From Planctomycetaceae bacterium (GTDB lineage Bacteria; Planctomycetota; Planctomycetia; Planctomycetales; Planctomycetaceae), in the NCBI GenBank assembly GCA_021732785.1, contig JAKFUG010000014.1:62001-126000 (forward strand): 64,000 nt of DNA, written 5' to 3'. Numbering within the stretch: position 1 is the stretch's first letter; every line of letters starts with the position of its first letter. Both the position numbers and the translations under genes were made by a program. Positions 7,234 to 15,003 of the stretch are shown here, one piece after another. The notes below the pieces were generated by a model. The model saw only the letters and a list, made by a program, of their open reading frames with translations, made no database searches and was not told the DNA's origin.

Positions 7234-10198
7234 CAGTCGAACGATCGATTGTGTGCCACGGCCGTGTCGGCCGTGCTTCGTGGGAAAACGTTTTGCACCA
7301 TCGCACGGCCGACACGGCCGTGGCACACCGCGATCGCTGCTGGGATTGGGTGTCGTCCTCGGCATGCTGTTGTGCGCATCGCCGACAACGGTCGTTGCGG
7401 CCGAGCGGTATTTTGGCGTGTTTCGCGATGGTGCCGTGGCTGTCGATGCGGAAATTCGCGATTGGAACGATGTCGGAGCCGTCCCGAAACTGGCGGATCG
7501 AGAATTGTTCGCGGCGAACAACCCAGTTCAATGGATCATCGATCGTCAACAGCCCGCGCCGTCGATTCCAGATAGTTACGTGGAGTTCTTTGGCGGCGAT
7601 CGGCTGGCCGGCGAAGTCGTCGGCTACCGCGCTGGAGCGGAATCTCCCTTCGACGCTCAGCCGCCGCATTTGCTGGTCCGAAGTGCGGGCGAGGTTCAAT
7701 CGCCGGATGAACTGCAAGCGACCGTCACGCGGGTTGGTCTCGAACGTGTCCGGCGAATCATCTGGGAGCATCGCGGCGCAGGAGCATACCGTCCGGCAAC
7801 GGTCGTTTTACGCAATGGCGGCGAAGTGACTTTTCGCAGTGTTCGCTGGACCGATGCCGGGGTGTCGCTGCTCACCGAACAAGGCCTGCGGTCGATCCCG
7901 TGGAGCGATCTCGCCGAACTTCATTTCCCGCAACAGGACGAATGGCAGACCTATGTGGAAGCCTTGACCGTTCTCTCGCCGGATTTGAAAAGCCCGCTGC
8001 TGACCGTCGAAACCGCGGACGGACATCGCTGCACGGCTTCCACGTCGCGGATGCAGGCCCGGCACTGGGGCGACCGCAATCGTCCCGAGGCGTGGCTGCA
8101 TCTACTGCAACCGGAATGGGCCCTCGATCCGTTGTGGATTCGTTATCGCACCTGCACTTCGTGGACCGCGTTTCTCCCGGAAGAGCCGCCGTTATCGTGG
8201 ATGTCGCCTTCTTCGATCGAACAGACGTCGGTCTTCAGCAGCGTGTGGTTATGGCAGCCGAACCGGTCGACTTTGGGGGAACGGTTGAAAGCGAAAGACC
8301 GCGAGTACACCAGCGGATTCGGCGTTCATGCCTCCACCGATTTGAAATTTCTGCTACCGGCTAGTGCGAAAGGTTTCCGTTCGTGGGCGGCACTCGATCC
8401 GTCGGTAGGTCAAGGGGGCTGCGTCAATCTCGCGGTGATTGCCGATGGCAGTCGCGGGCTCTTTCAACGAGACACGCTGGTCGGTGCGCAAGATCCCATC
8501 GACACCGGCTGGCTCAACTGGAATCCAGGCAGTGTGAAATCGTTGACCCTGCGGGCGGACATGGCTCGCGACAACCGTCCCGCCAAGGCCGATCCGTTCG
8601 ACATTCGGGACATCACCAACTGGTGTGCGCCGACGCTGCAGCTCGATCCGCTGACTTTGGCGAAAGACGTTGCCACGGCCCAGCAGCGACGGGGGGCGGT
8701 GTTGCCCGGTTGGTCGTTGTCCGAAGTGGATGCAGCGTCGATCCTGTCGAAATCGGTGTTCGATAGCACCGACACGCGCGACCTGCGCTTTCGCAAAGTG
8801 CTGCGAACACGCGATCGGTTCGTGATCGCTTCCCGGAGCATAAAGGTAGGTGCCGATCATCGATGGCTATCGCTCGCGATCAGCCGCTTCGCCGAAAACA
8901 CGGCGGCATCCACGGTGCAAATTAAAATCGATGGCCGATCGGCGGGGGAATTTGAAGTCCCGCTGCGACAAGGCCCGATCGATCCCGATCCCCTGCTCGT
9001 CCCCGTTCACGATTTTCAGGGACGCACCGTCACTGTCGAGGCCGTATTGTATTCACCGACGGAGACCTCGTTTGTTGACTGGCGCGGGTTGGCGCTCACA
9101 ACCGAGCGGCCAGGCGTACGGCAACTCTTTGAAGATGATGAGGCCCTCGTGAAAACGCTGCGTGCCGACCGGCCGGTCGTCGAAACTGCTACCGAACCGG
9201 TCTTCTCGGGGAAAATCAGTTTGAAAATGAATCCCGGCGTGGTGGAGGCACCGCAGTACTTTGAAGCCCCTGCCGCGGTGGTGGAATTGCCCAAACTGGG
9301 TCAGTACCGTTTTCTGGTCTTCGCGTGGCAAGGGACTGGTGAGCGATTGGTGCTGCGCCTGGCTCACGAAGGCCGCTTGGGGACCAGCATTGCCGAGGGG
9401 TTAATCGGCCGTGGTGCAGCGGCCCGCAATCGGCTGCGTCGCCGTTCGATTGAAGACCGCGGCTTGCGTTACGGATTTTCGTACGACATCGGCTCGCAAA
9501 AGCCGGAAGAGTTGCCGCCGTTGAGATTGGAGCGGGCCGTGCCCAAAGACTGGCGTTTCGAATCGCGCGATTTGTTCGGTGATTTTGGATCGCTGCAACT
9601 CACCGGCCTTGGACTGGAATGTGCCGAAGGGGGCAGCGGATACTTCGATCATCTCTATCTGGCACGGACGCCGCAGGATGTCGATTTCCTGCGGAGCTAT
9701 CGCGTGGCGTCCAAGTCCCCGCCGCCGAATCCCGATCCGACGTATGCCCAGCGAGCGATTGTCCCGGCCGATTGGGGGCCGATGGTGGCCTCGTTTGCTC
9801 CGGTCTTCGCCATTACTGAAGCGGCACACGGTTTGGTGGAACTGCGCGAACACATGGGGCAAAGCGGTGCATGGCAAACGCACCCACACGATCAGCAACG
9901 GCCCTTCGTCTTCCGCACGGGACTGCATCTCCCGGCCGATAAACCGCAACAACTTTCTCTGCGGGTCTCGCATCTTGCCGACAAGGACTGGTCACTCGTT
10001 GTGAAGGTCAACGGCGAAGTGATTCATCAGGAATTGATCAATACGGCCCTCACCCGTCCGCAGCGGGGATGGGCCTCGATCCGGGTCGATCTCTCCAAAT
10101 TCGCGGGCCAGAAAATCCTGCTGGAAGTTCAGAACGCCTCCAACGACTGGTCCAACGAGCACGCCTTCTGGAAACGAATCGCGCTGGAAGACCAGTAA
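7202..10198 (+). CDS. Large secreted protein with NPCBM-type carbohydrate-binding domain
   Basis: Up to 998 residues are encoded. A hydrophobic signal (LLGLGVVLGMLLCASPTTVVAA) precedes the mature part. Around residues 310-450 there is an NPCBM-like module, shown by WTAFLPEEPP and the diagnostic YTSGFGVHASTDLKFLLP, a fold that binds carbohydrate and accompanies glycosidases and sulfatases. The rest has scattered beta-rich segments with no recognised catalytic motif. The start is uncertain: ATG 7202 lies within the sulfatase 3' end, and the 45 codons between it and the signal peptide pass through a perfect inverted repeat (7251-7328). ATG 7364 would give a very short signal (MLLCASPTTVVAA), and TTG 7346 is a third choice. 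The tandem arrangement with the sulfatase suggests joint polysaccharide handling. Confidence 0.7.
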   Translation: MYDRPDNSFRNSRTIDCVPRPCRPCFVGKRFAPSHGRHGRGTPRSLLGLGVVLGMLLCASPTTVVAAERYFGVFRDGAVAVDAEIRDWNDVGAVPKLADRELFAANNPVQWIIDRQQPAPSIPDSYVEFFGGDRLAGEVVGYRAGAESPFDAQPPHLLVRSAGEVQSPDELQATVTRVGLERVRRIIWEHRGAGAYRPATVVLRNGGEVTFRSVRWTDAGVSLLTEQGLRSIPWSDLAELHFPQQDEWQTYVEALTVLSPDLKSPLLTVETADGHRCTASTSRMQARHWGDRNRPEAWLHLLQPEWALDPLWIRYRTCTSWTAFLPEEPPLSWMSPSSIEQTSVFSSVWLWQPNRSTLGERLKAKDREYTSGFGVHASTDLKFLLPASAKGFRSWAALDPSVGQGGCVNLAVIADGSRGLFQRDTLVGAQDPIDTGWLNWNPGSVKSLTLRADMARDNRPAKADPFDIRDITNWCAPTLQLDPLTLAKDVATAQQRRGAVLPGWSLSEVDAASILSKSVFDSTDTRDLRFRKVLRTRDRFVIASRSIKVGADHRWLSLAISRFAENTAASTVQIKIDGRSAGEFEVPLRQGPIDPDPLLVPVHDFQGRTVTVEAVLYSPTETSFVDWRGLALTTERPGVRQLFEDDEALVKTLRADRPVVETATEPVFSGKISLKMNPGVVEAPQYFEAPAAVVELPKLGQYRFLVFAWQGTGERLVLRLAHEGRLGTSIAEGLIGRGAAARNRLRRRSIEDRGLRYGFSYDIGSQKPEELPPLRLERAVPKDWRFESRDLFGDFGSLQLTGLGLECAEGGSGYFDHLYLARTPQDVDFLRSYRVASKSPPPNPDPTYAQRAIVPADWGPMVASFAPVFAITEAAHGLVELREHMGQSGAWQTHPHDQQRPFVFRTGLHLPADKPQQLSLRVSHLADKDWSLVVKVNGEVIHQELINTALTRPQRGWASIRVDLSKFAGQKILLEVQNASNDWSNEHAFWKRIALEDQ
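7251..7328. repeat. Perfect 25-bp inverted repeat (28-nt loop) at a gene junction
   Basis: The arms 7251-7275 and 7304-7328 are exact complements, built from two ggccgtg units (core ccacggccgtgtcggccgtg). It begins 18 bp after the sulfatase stop and sits in the region read as the N-terminus of the next gene. It could be a terminator-like hairpin or a dispersed palindromic element. The absence of arm mismatches suggests recent origin or strong selection. Confidence 0.85.
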
Positions 10199-10255
10199 TC
10201 CCACGGCCATTCAACACTCGGGACTTCCCCTATCATCCTGTGATGACGATCTTGA

Positions 10256-11503
10256 ATGACAGCGAACGATAACGATTCCACGCCGGCGATGATCGACGAG
10301 GTCTACCGCCTCGAATCGCGGCGAGTCTTCGCGACGCTCGTACGATTAATCAAGGATTTTGACCTCGCGGAAGAAGCCCTGCATGAAGCCTTTGCCACGG
10401 CGGTGGAACGCTGGCCGATTGAAGGCGTCCCTGCCAATCCCCGCGCGTGGCTCGTCTCGACGGGGCGTTTCAAAGCGATCGATACGCTCCGTCGTCGCGG
10501 ACGGCTGAATACACTCAAGGCAGAAGTCGCGGAACGGTTCGAGAATGTCGCCAGCACGAATGCCGCTCGCGCCGACGATGAAATTGAAGACGATCGGTTG
10601 CGGTTGATCTTTACGTGTTGCCACCCGGCGATCGCGCCGAACGTGCAAGTGCCATTGACGCTTCGCGAAGTCTGTGGGCTTACCACGGAAGAAATCGCGA
10701 GTGCGTTCCTCGTCGCCCCGGCCACCATGGCGCAGCGCATTGTCCGCGGCAAAGCCAAAATTCGTGACGCCGGTATTCCAATCTCTCTTCCGGACGAAAA
10801 AGAGCGTCCGGAACGTCTCGATTCTGTCCTCGCGGTCATTTATCTCGTCTTCAACGAAGGTTACTCGGCATCATCGGGGGAATCGCTGACACGAGCCGAT
10901 CTCTCCGGAGAAGCTATTCGACTCGGCCGTTTGCTCGTGGAGTTGCTGCCCGATCCCGAGGTCATCGGTTTGCTCGCGTTGATGTTGTTACAGGAATCAC
11001 GACGCGCAGCGCGGGTGACATCCGATGGTGATTTGATCCTGCTGGAGGATCAGGACCGGACCCGCTGGGATCGGCGGGCGATTGTGGAAGGACAAGCCCT
11101 CGTCGAGCGGGCGCTCTCCACGCGGCGGTTTGCGACTTATACGATTCAGGCCGCGATTGCTGCGGTCCATGCCGGCGCGTCATCCGCGAGCGCGACGAAC
11201 TGGCCGCAAATTGTCGCCCTGTACGATGCGCTGCTGTCGATCAATCCGTCACCGGTCGTGGAATTGAACCGGGCGGTGGCCGTCGCGATGCGCGACGGTC
11301 CACAAGCGGGGCTGTTGATCATTGAGGGGTTGCTGAACCACGGCCAACTCGCCGATTACCACCTCGCGCATGCGGCCAGGGCCGATCTCCATCGGCGACT
11401 GGGAAATCTGGCGGCCGCCCGCGGTGCTTACGAGCAAGCCTTGTCTCTCGCGCAGCAGGAACCCGAACGGCGATTTCTCCGAAGTCGTTTGTCCAATTTG
11501 TGA
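10256..11503 (+). CDS. ECF42-type RNA polymerase sigma factor with C-terminal extension
   Basis: The 415-residue protein has sigma region 2 (about residues 15-85, EEALHEAFATAVERWP and NPRAWLVSTGRFKAID), region 4 (about 105-170, LTLREVCGLTTEEIASAFLV and MAQRIVRGKAKIRDAGI) and a C-terminal DUF6596/TPR-like extension of about 230 residues (VFNEGYSASSGESLTRADLSGEAIRLGR and ALYDALLSINPSPVVELNRAVAVA). That layout is the ECF42 group, which is typically encoded beside DGPF/YCII proteins and has no anti-sigma factor; activity depends on the extension. Six small genes follow on the same strand, three of them with ligand-fold domains of the YCII type or fused to them. It starts 57 bp after the NPCBM gene. 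No ECF42-like promoter is visible directly upstream of it. Confidence 0.92.
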   Translation: MTANDNDSTPAMIDEVYRLESRRVFATLVRLIKDFDLAEEALHEAFATAVERWPIEGVPANPRAWLVSTGRFKAIDTLRRRGRLNTLKAEVAERFENVASTNAARADDEIEDDRLRLIFTCCHPAIAPNVQVPLTLREVCGLTTEEIASAFLVAPATMAQRIVRGKAKIRDAGIPISLPDEKERPERLDSVLAVIYLVFNEGYSASSGESLTRADLSGEAIRLGRLLVELLPDPEVIGLLALMLLQESRRAARVTSDGDLILLEDQDRTRWDRRAIVEGQALVERALSTRRFATYTIQAAIAAVHAGASSASATNWPQIVALYDALLSINPSPVVELNRAVAVAMRDGPQAGLLIIEGLLNHGQLADYHLAHAARADLHRRLGNLAAARGAYEQALSLAQQEPERRFLRSRLSNL

Positions 11504-11557
11504 TTCGTCGCAATTTCAGTCGTTTTCACACCCGCAGGATGGAAAAATTTCCGCAAT

Positions 11558-11584
11558 TGTCGAATCGCGTGGCGATCGTTCGAC
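11558..11584 (+). promoter_or_regulatory. Candidate ECF42-type promoter (TGTCGA-N17-CGAC)
   Basis: TGTCGA at 11558-11563 and CGAC at 11581-11584 are separated by 17 nt, 62 bp upstream of the first gene of the cluster. The published signature for the ECF42 group, as I recall it from Streptomyces venezuelae, is TGTCGA at -35 and CG(A/T)C at -10. The match is exact, but short GC-rich motifs occur by chance, and I found no second copy in the cluster. Confidence 0.5.
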
Positions 11585-11646
11585 TATGTGGCAATTGCGG
11601 ACATATTTCAGACGAAAATCGGCTCCTTGCTCGAAAGTGAAATTTG

Positions 11647-12111
11647 ATGCGTCCACAAAAAGTGCGTCCGTTCCTGTGGTACAACGGCCAGGCCGAAGAG
11701 GCCGCGAAATTCTATGTTTCGCTGTTCAAAGGCTCGAAGATCAACAGCACTGCGCCCGGGCCAAATGGCACCGTCATGGTGGTAGAGTTTGAACTCGCGG
11801 GTACGCAGTTTCTCGCGCTCAATGGCGGGCCGCAGTTCCAATTCACGGAAGCGATTTCGCTGACCGTCGATTGTGACGATCAGGCCGAAATCGATGAACT
11901 GTGGGAAAAGCTTTCCACCGGCGGGCAGAAAGTGCAATGCGGCTGGCTGAAGGACAAATACGGCCTGTCGTGGCAGATCGTTCCGTCGATCCTGCCGAAA
12001 CTGATGTCCGATCCGGCACGCGCGGGCCATGTCATGCAGGCGTTGATGCAAATGACCAAACTCGATATCGCCGGGTTACAGACCGCATACGACAGTGCCG
12101 TCGCACAATAA
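11647..12111 (+). CDS. VOC-fold protein (PhnB / 3-demethylubiquinone methyltransferase-like superfamily)
   Basis: This 154-residue protein begins RPFLWYNGQAEEAAKFYVSLFKGSKI, typical of the PhnB-like branch of the vicinal oxygen chelate fold, and contains AGTQFLALNGGPQFQFTEAISLTVDCDDQAEIDELWEKLS and YGLSWQIVPSILPKL, the standard family ending. Despite the family name it is unlikely to be a methyltransferase; members of this branch are mostly small-molecule binding proteins of unknown role. It is the first gene after the sigma factor and has a candidate ECF42 promoter in front. ATG 11647 follows a TTG codon at 11644; the ATG is preferred. Confidence 0.88.
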   Translation: MRPQKVRPFLWYNGQAEEAAKFYVSLFKGSKINSTAPGPNGTVMVVEFELAGTQFLALNGGPQFQFTEAISLTVDCDDQAEIDELWEKLSTGGQKVQCGWLKDKYGLSWQIVPSILPKLMSDPARAGHVMQALMQMTKLDIAGLQTAYDSAVAQ

Positions 12112-12173
12112 TTCGCGGCGTGTCGCCATGGACGATGGATTTTCCTCTGTCACCAGATTTGTGAGGTTTGCCC

Positions 12174-12656
12174 ATGCACGCGGAACCGCGGTCGGAACAT
12201 CAATGGTTGCAGAAGTTGGTCGGCGAGTGGACCTTCACTTCCGAATGTGACATGGGCCCGGACCAGCCCAGGATGAAAACTGAAGGCACTGAAACGGTTC
12301 GGTCGCTCGGCGGGCTCTGGACCATCGGTGAAGGGGCTGCCGGAACAGCCGAAACGGGAAGGTGGTCGTCCATCATGACGCTGGGGTACGACCCGAAGAC
12401 TCAGCGTTTCGTCGGGACATTCATTGCCTCGATGATGACTCATCTGTGGCCGTATAACGGCACTCTCGATGCCGATCGCAAGGTGCTCACGCTTGATTCC
12501 GAGGGCCCGAGTTTCACTGACGACGGAAGCATGGCCAAGTACCAGGACATCATCGAGTTCATCGACGATAACCACCGGACGCTTTCCTCACGCTTCCAGC
12601 TTCCGGATGGCACCTGGAAGCATTTCATGACGGGCCACTATTACCGCAAGCCATAA
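12174..12656 (+). CDS. DUF1579-family protein
   Basis: The 160-residue product shows the DUF1579 pattern: HQWLQKLVGEWTFTSECDMGP at the start, then GLWTIGEGAAG, SIMTLGYDPKTQRFVGTFIASM and a C-terminal FMTGHYYRKP. The fold is a lipocalin-like beta-barrel and no enzyme activity is established for the family. ATG 12174 has GTGAGG 7 nt upstream, better than TTG 12168. It lies 62 bp after the VOC gene and 31 bp before the YCII fusion, consistent with one operon. Genes of this family often occur with ECF sigma factors and AHSA1 or VOC genes. Confidence 0.85.
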   Translation: MHAEPRSEHQWLQKLVGEWTFTSECDMGPDQPRMKTEGTETVRSLGGLWTIGEGAAGTAETGRWSSIMTLGYDPKTQRFVGTFIASMMTHLWPYNGTLDADRKVLTLDSEGPSFTDDGSMAKYQDIIEFIDDNHRTLSSRFQLPDGTWKHFMTGHYYRKP

Positions 12657-12687
12657 CGTTCAACATCAAGTTTCCCGGAGAGATGCG

Positions 12688-13863
12688 ATGAAATACATGC
12701 TGCTCATCTACAGTGCCGAGAATGGCTGGACCCGCGAAGAATGGACGCAATGCACCGTCGATTCCTCCGCCATCTGTTACGAACTGGCGGCGAAGCGGCA
12801 ATTCCAGGCGGCGGCACCCTTGCATCCCGTGGCGGCTGCTACCACGGTGCGGGTTCGCGAAGGAAAGAGCCTCGTCACCGCCGGGCCGTATGCGGAAACG
12901 ACCGAACAACTCGGCGGATATTACATCATCGATGTGCCGAATCTCGACGACGCCATCGGGATTGCCAGTCGGTTGCCCCCGGCGAAAAAAGGCACGATCG
13001 AAATCCGCCCGGTGTTCGAACTGGACGGAATTCCGTCGGGGCAGAACGCATCGCATGAACAAGGCACAAAACGGCTGATGCTGTTGAGCTACGACGACGA
13101 GCAATACTGGAAAGAGGCGGGCGAGGAAAAGCACAAAGCGGCCATGCAGGAAGCGCTCGCACTCGTTCATCGCATCGACGCACGCGGTCAGTATTGCTCC
13201 GTCGCGCCGTTGCACTTTTCGTCCACGGCGACGTGCGTCAAAGTTCGCGATGGCAAGCGATTGGTCACCGATGGCCCCTTTGCCGAGACGCGGGAAATTC
13301 TGGGCGGATACTACATCGTCGCCGTCAAGAGCGTTGATGACGCCGTGGAGATTGCGACGCAGCATCCGGGTGTTCGGGTGGGGGCGGTGGAAATCCGGGA
13401 GATCTATGAATTGCCGCCGGTGCCGCTGCCCGATGCCACGGAAATCATGAGCAGCCGCGATTTGCCTTTTCCGCGGGAAGCGGTCTTCGCCGCCATCGCC
13501 GATCCCACCCGTTTAGCCCAATGGTGGGGCCCCGCGGGCTTCACGAATACGTTCGACCAGTTCGATTTCCGACCGGGTGGCGATTGGAAATTCGTGATGC
13601 ACGGTCCCAATGGTGTGGACTACCCAAATCACAGTGTGTTCTCGGTCATCACTCCCCCGGAGCGAGTTGAATTCGAGCACGTCTCCGCGCCGAAGTTTCG
13701 CATGACGATGACGCTGGCGGAACTGCCGAAACAACGGACGCGCCTCGTCTGGCGGATGAAATTCGCCACGGCGGAACTGCGCGATCAGATCTTCAAAATC
13801 GCGGGGAGTGCGAACGAAGAGAATTTCGATCGACTCACCAAAGAGCTGCAATCGGCGCATTGA
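12688..13863 (+). CDS. YCII-YCII-AHSA1 fusion protein (DGPF family)
   Basis: The 391-residue protein is three domains in tandem. Residues 1-112 form a YCII/DGPF domain (MKYMLLIYSAEN, AGPYAETTEQLGGYYII), 125-245 a second one (LMLLSYDDEQYW, DGPFAETREILGGYYIV) and 255-390 an AHSA1/START-like SRPBCC domain (REAVFAAIADPTRLAQWWGPAGF, FKIAGSANEENFDRL). The first copy has AGPY where the family has DGPF. DGPF proteins are the standard partners of ECF41/ECF42 sigma factors, although in the studied ECF42 case they were not needed for sigma activity. ATG 12688 has GGAG 7 nt upstream. Its stop codon overlaps the region just before the next gene. Ligand unknown. Confidence 0.88.
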   Translation: MKYMLLIYSAENGWTREEWTQCTVDSSAICYELAAKRQFQAAAPLHPVAAATTVRVREGKSLVTAGPYAETTEQLGGYYIIDVPNLDDAIGIASRLPPAKKGTIEIRPVFELDGIPSGQNASHEQGTKRLMLLSYDDEQYWKEAGEEKHKAAMQEALALVHRIDARGQYCSVAPLHFSSTATCVKVRDGKRLVTDGPFAETREILGGYYIVAVKSVDDAVEIATQHPGVRVGAVEIREIYELPPVPLPDATEIMSSRDLPFPREAVFAAIADPTRLAQWWGPAGFTNTFDQFDFRPGGDWKFVMHGPNGVDYPNHSVFSVITPPERVEFEHVSAPKFRMTMTLAELPKQRTRLVWRMKFATAELRDQIFKIAGSANEENFDRLTKELQSAH

Positions 13864-13901
13864 GAGAAGATCGTCCGGCCGTCACTTGCGGAGAATCGAT
13901 C

Positions 13902-14444
13902 GTGATTTATGTTCTGTATGCTGTCGGAAGTATCGCCGCCCTGATGGGGTTGGTCGTGCTCATTGCCGTGCTGAGGTCGAGCAACTTTCGCATTGCGCGA
14001 TCGCAGTTGATCAACGCCTCCCCGCACAAACTTTTCCCGTACATCAACAATCTCCGGAAGTTTCAGGAATGGAATCCGTACCGCGATAAGGACCCCTCGG
14101 CTCGCAATGAGTTTTCCGGACCGGAAGCCGGGCCCGGAGCGGTGTTTCGCTGGATCGGTGATGCCAACGTGGGTGAAGGGATCATGACCATCGAGAAGAG
14201 TGTCCCCGACAGTGCCGTCCATGTGGATCTGGAATTCCTGCGACCATTTCCCGGTCACAATGCCGTCGCGTTTACACTGGAACCGCAATCGGATGGAACC
14301 GTTGTCAGTTGGAGCATGGCCGGTCGCTATGCGTTGGTTCCCAAAATTGTGGGCCTGTTCATCAGCATGGATCGCATGATCGGTGGTGATTTTGAAGCCG
14401 GACTCACCCGGCTGAAAACGCTGGCGGAAACCGGCGCAGTTTAA
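13902..14444 (+). CDS. Membrane-anchored SRPBCC (polyketide cyclase-like) protein
   Basis: From GTG 13902 the product is 180 residues: a transmembrane segment at about residues 3-26 (YVLYAVGSIAALMGLVVLIAVL) and then an SRPBCC helix-grip domain beginning RIARSQLINASPHKLFPYINNLRKFQEWNPY. This arrangement is common in membrane-tethered SRPBCC proteins thought to bind hydrophobic ligands. GTG 13902 has GCGGAGA 8 nt upstream; the TTG at 13860 overlapping the previous stop would add 14 residues without a ribosome-binding site. It follows the YCII-AHSA1 fusion closely and is probably part of the same transcription unit. Confidence 0.78.
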   Translation: MIYVLYAVGSIAALMGLVVLIAVLRSSNFRIARSQLINASPHKLFPYINNLRKFQEWNPYRDKDPSARNEFSGPEAGPGAVFRWIGDANVGEGIMTIEKSVPDSAVHVDLEFLRPFPGHNAVAFTLEPQSDGTVVSWSMAGRYALVPKIVGLFISMDRMIGGDFEAGLTRLKTLAETGAV

Positions 14445-14507
14445 CAACCGAAGTAACGTCCCTTCGCCCGATCTCCGACCTCGCACCTCTCTTTACGAAA
14501 GCAGACC

Positions 14508-14936
14508 ATGTCCTTGCCCGCCATTCATCCGTACCTGAACTTCAGCGGCCGTTGTGACGAAGCCCTTGCGTTTTACAAGCAAGCCATTGGGGCCGAAATC
14601 CAGATGGTCATGCACTTCAACGAAAGTCCGGAACCGTGTCCGCCGGGCGCGATTCCCGCGGGATTTGAGAAGAAGGTGATGCACGCCAGCGCCAAGATTG
14701 GCGATTCGATTCTGATGGCAACCGATGGCTGCGATCCCGGCACGAAGTTCGATGGCTTCACCCTGAATCTAACCGTGAAAACCATCGCCGAAGCCGACAA
14801 AGCCTTCGCAGCGCTCAGCGACGGCGGCCAGGTTACCATGCCCCTCGACAAGACGTTCTGGTCGCCCCGCTTCGGCATGTTGAAGGATCGCTTTGGCGTG
14901 AGCTGGATGGTGATGGTTCCCGGTGAGATGCCTTAA
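14508..14936 (+). CDS. VOC-family protein (PhnB-like)
   Basis: The 142-residue protein starts PAIHPYLNFSGRCDEALAFYKQAIGAEIQ, contains HASAKIGDSILMATDGCDPG and ends with FGMLKDRFGVSWMVMVPGEMP, a complete PhnB-like single-chain VOC domain. It is a paralogue-type neighbour of the VOC gene at 11647 but belongs to a different subgroup (glyoxalase/bleomycin-resistance style rather than the RPFLWYNG branch). It sits between the SRPBCC and YCII-GyrI genes. No metal-binding assignment is attempted. Confidence 0.87.
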   Translation: MSLPAIHPYLNFSGRCDEALAFYKQAIGAEIQMVMHFNESPEPCPPGAIPAGFEKKVMHASAKIGDSILMATDGCDPGTKFDGFTLNLTVKTIAEADKAFAALSDGGQVTMPLDKTFWSPRFGMLKDRFGVSWMVMVPGEMP

Positions 14937-15003
14937 TCGACTCCGGTTGATTCGGGAAAATGGTTCCCGATTTCCCTGCGTAATTCCTGTGAAGGACGAC
15001 ATC

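Noticed and set aside
10256-11503. Anti-sigma factor partner for the ECF factor
   Set aside because: No gene with a membrane segment and a zinc-binding anti-sigma motif follows; ECF42 factors are normally controlled by their C-terminal extension.
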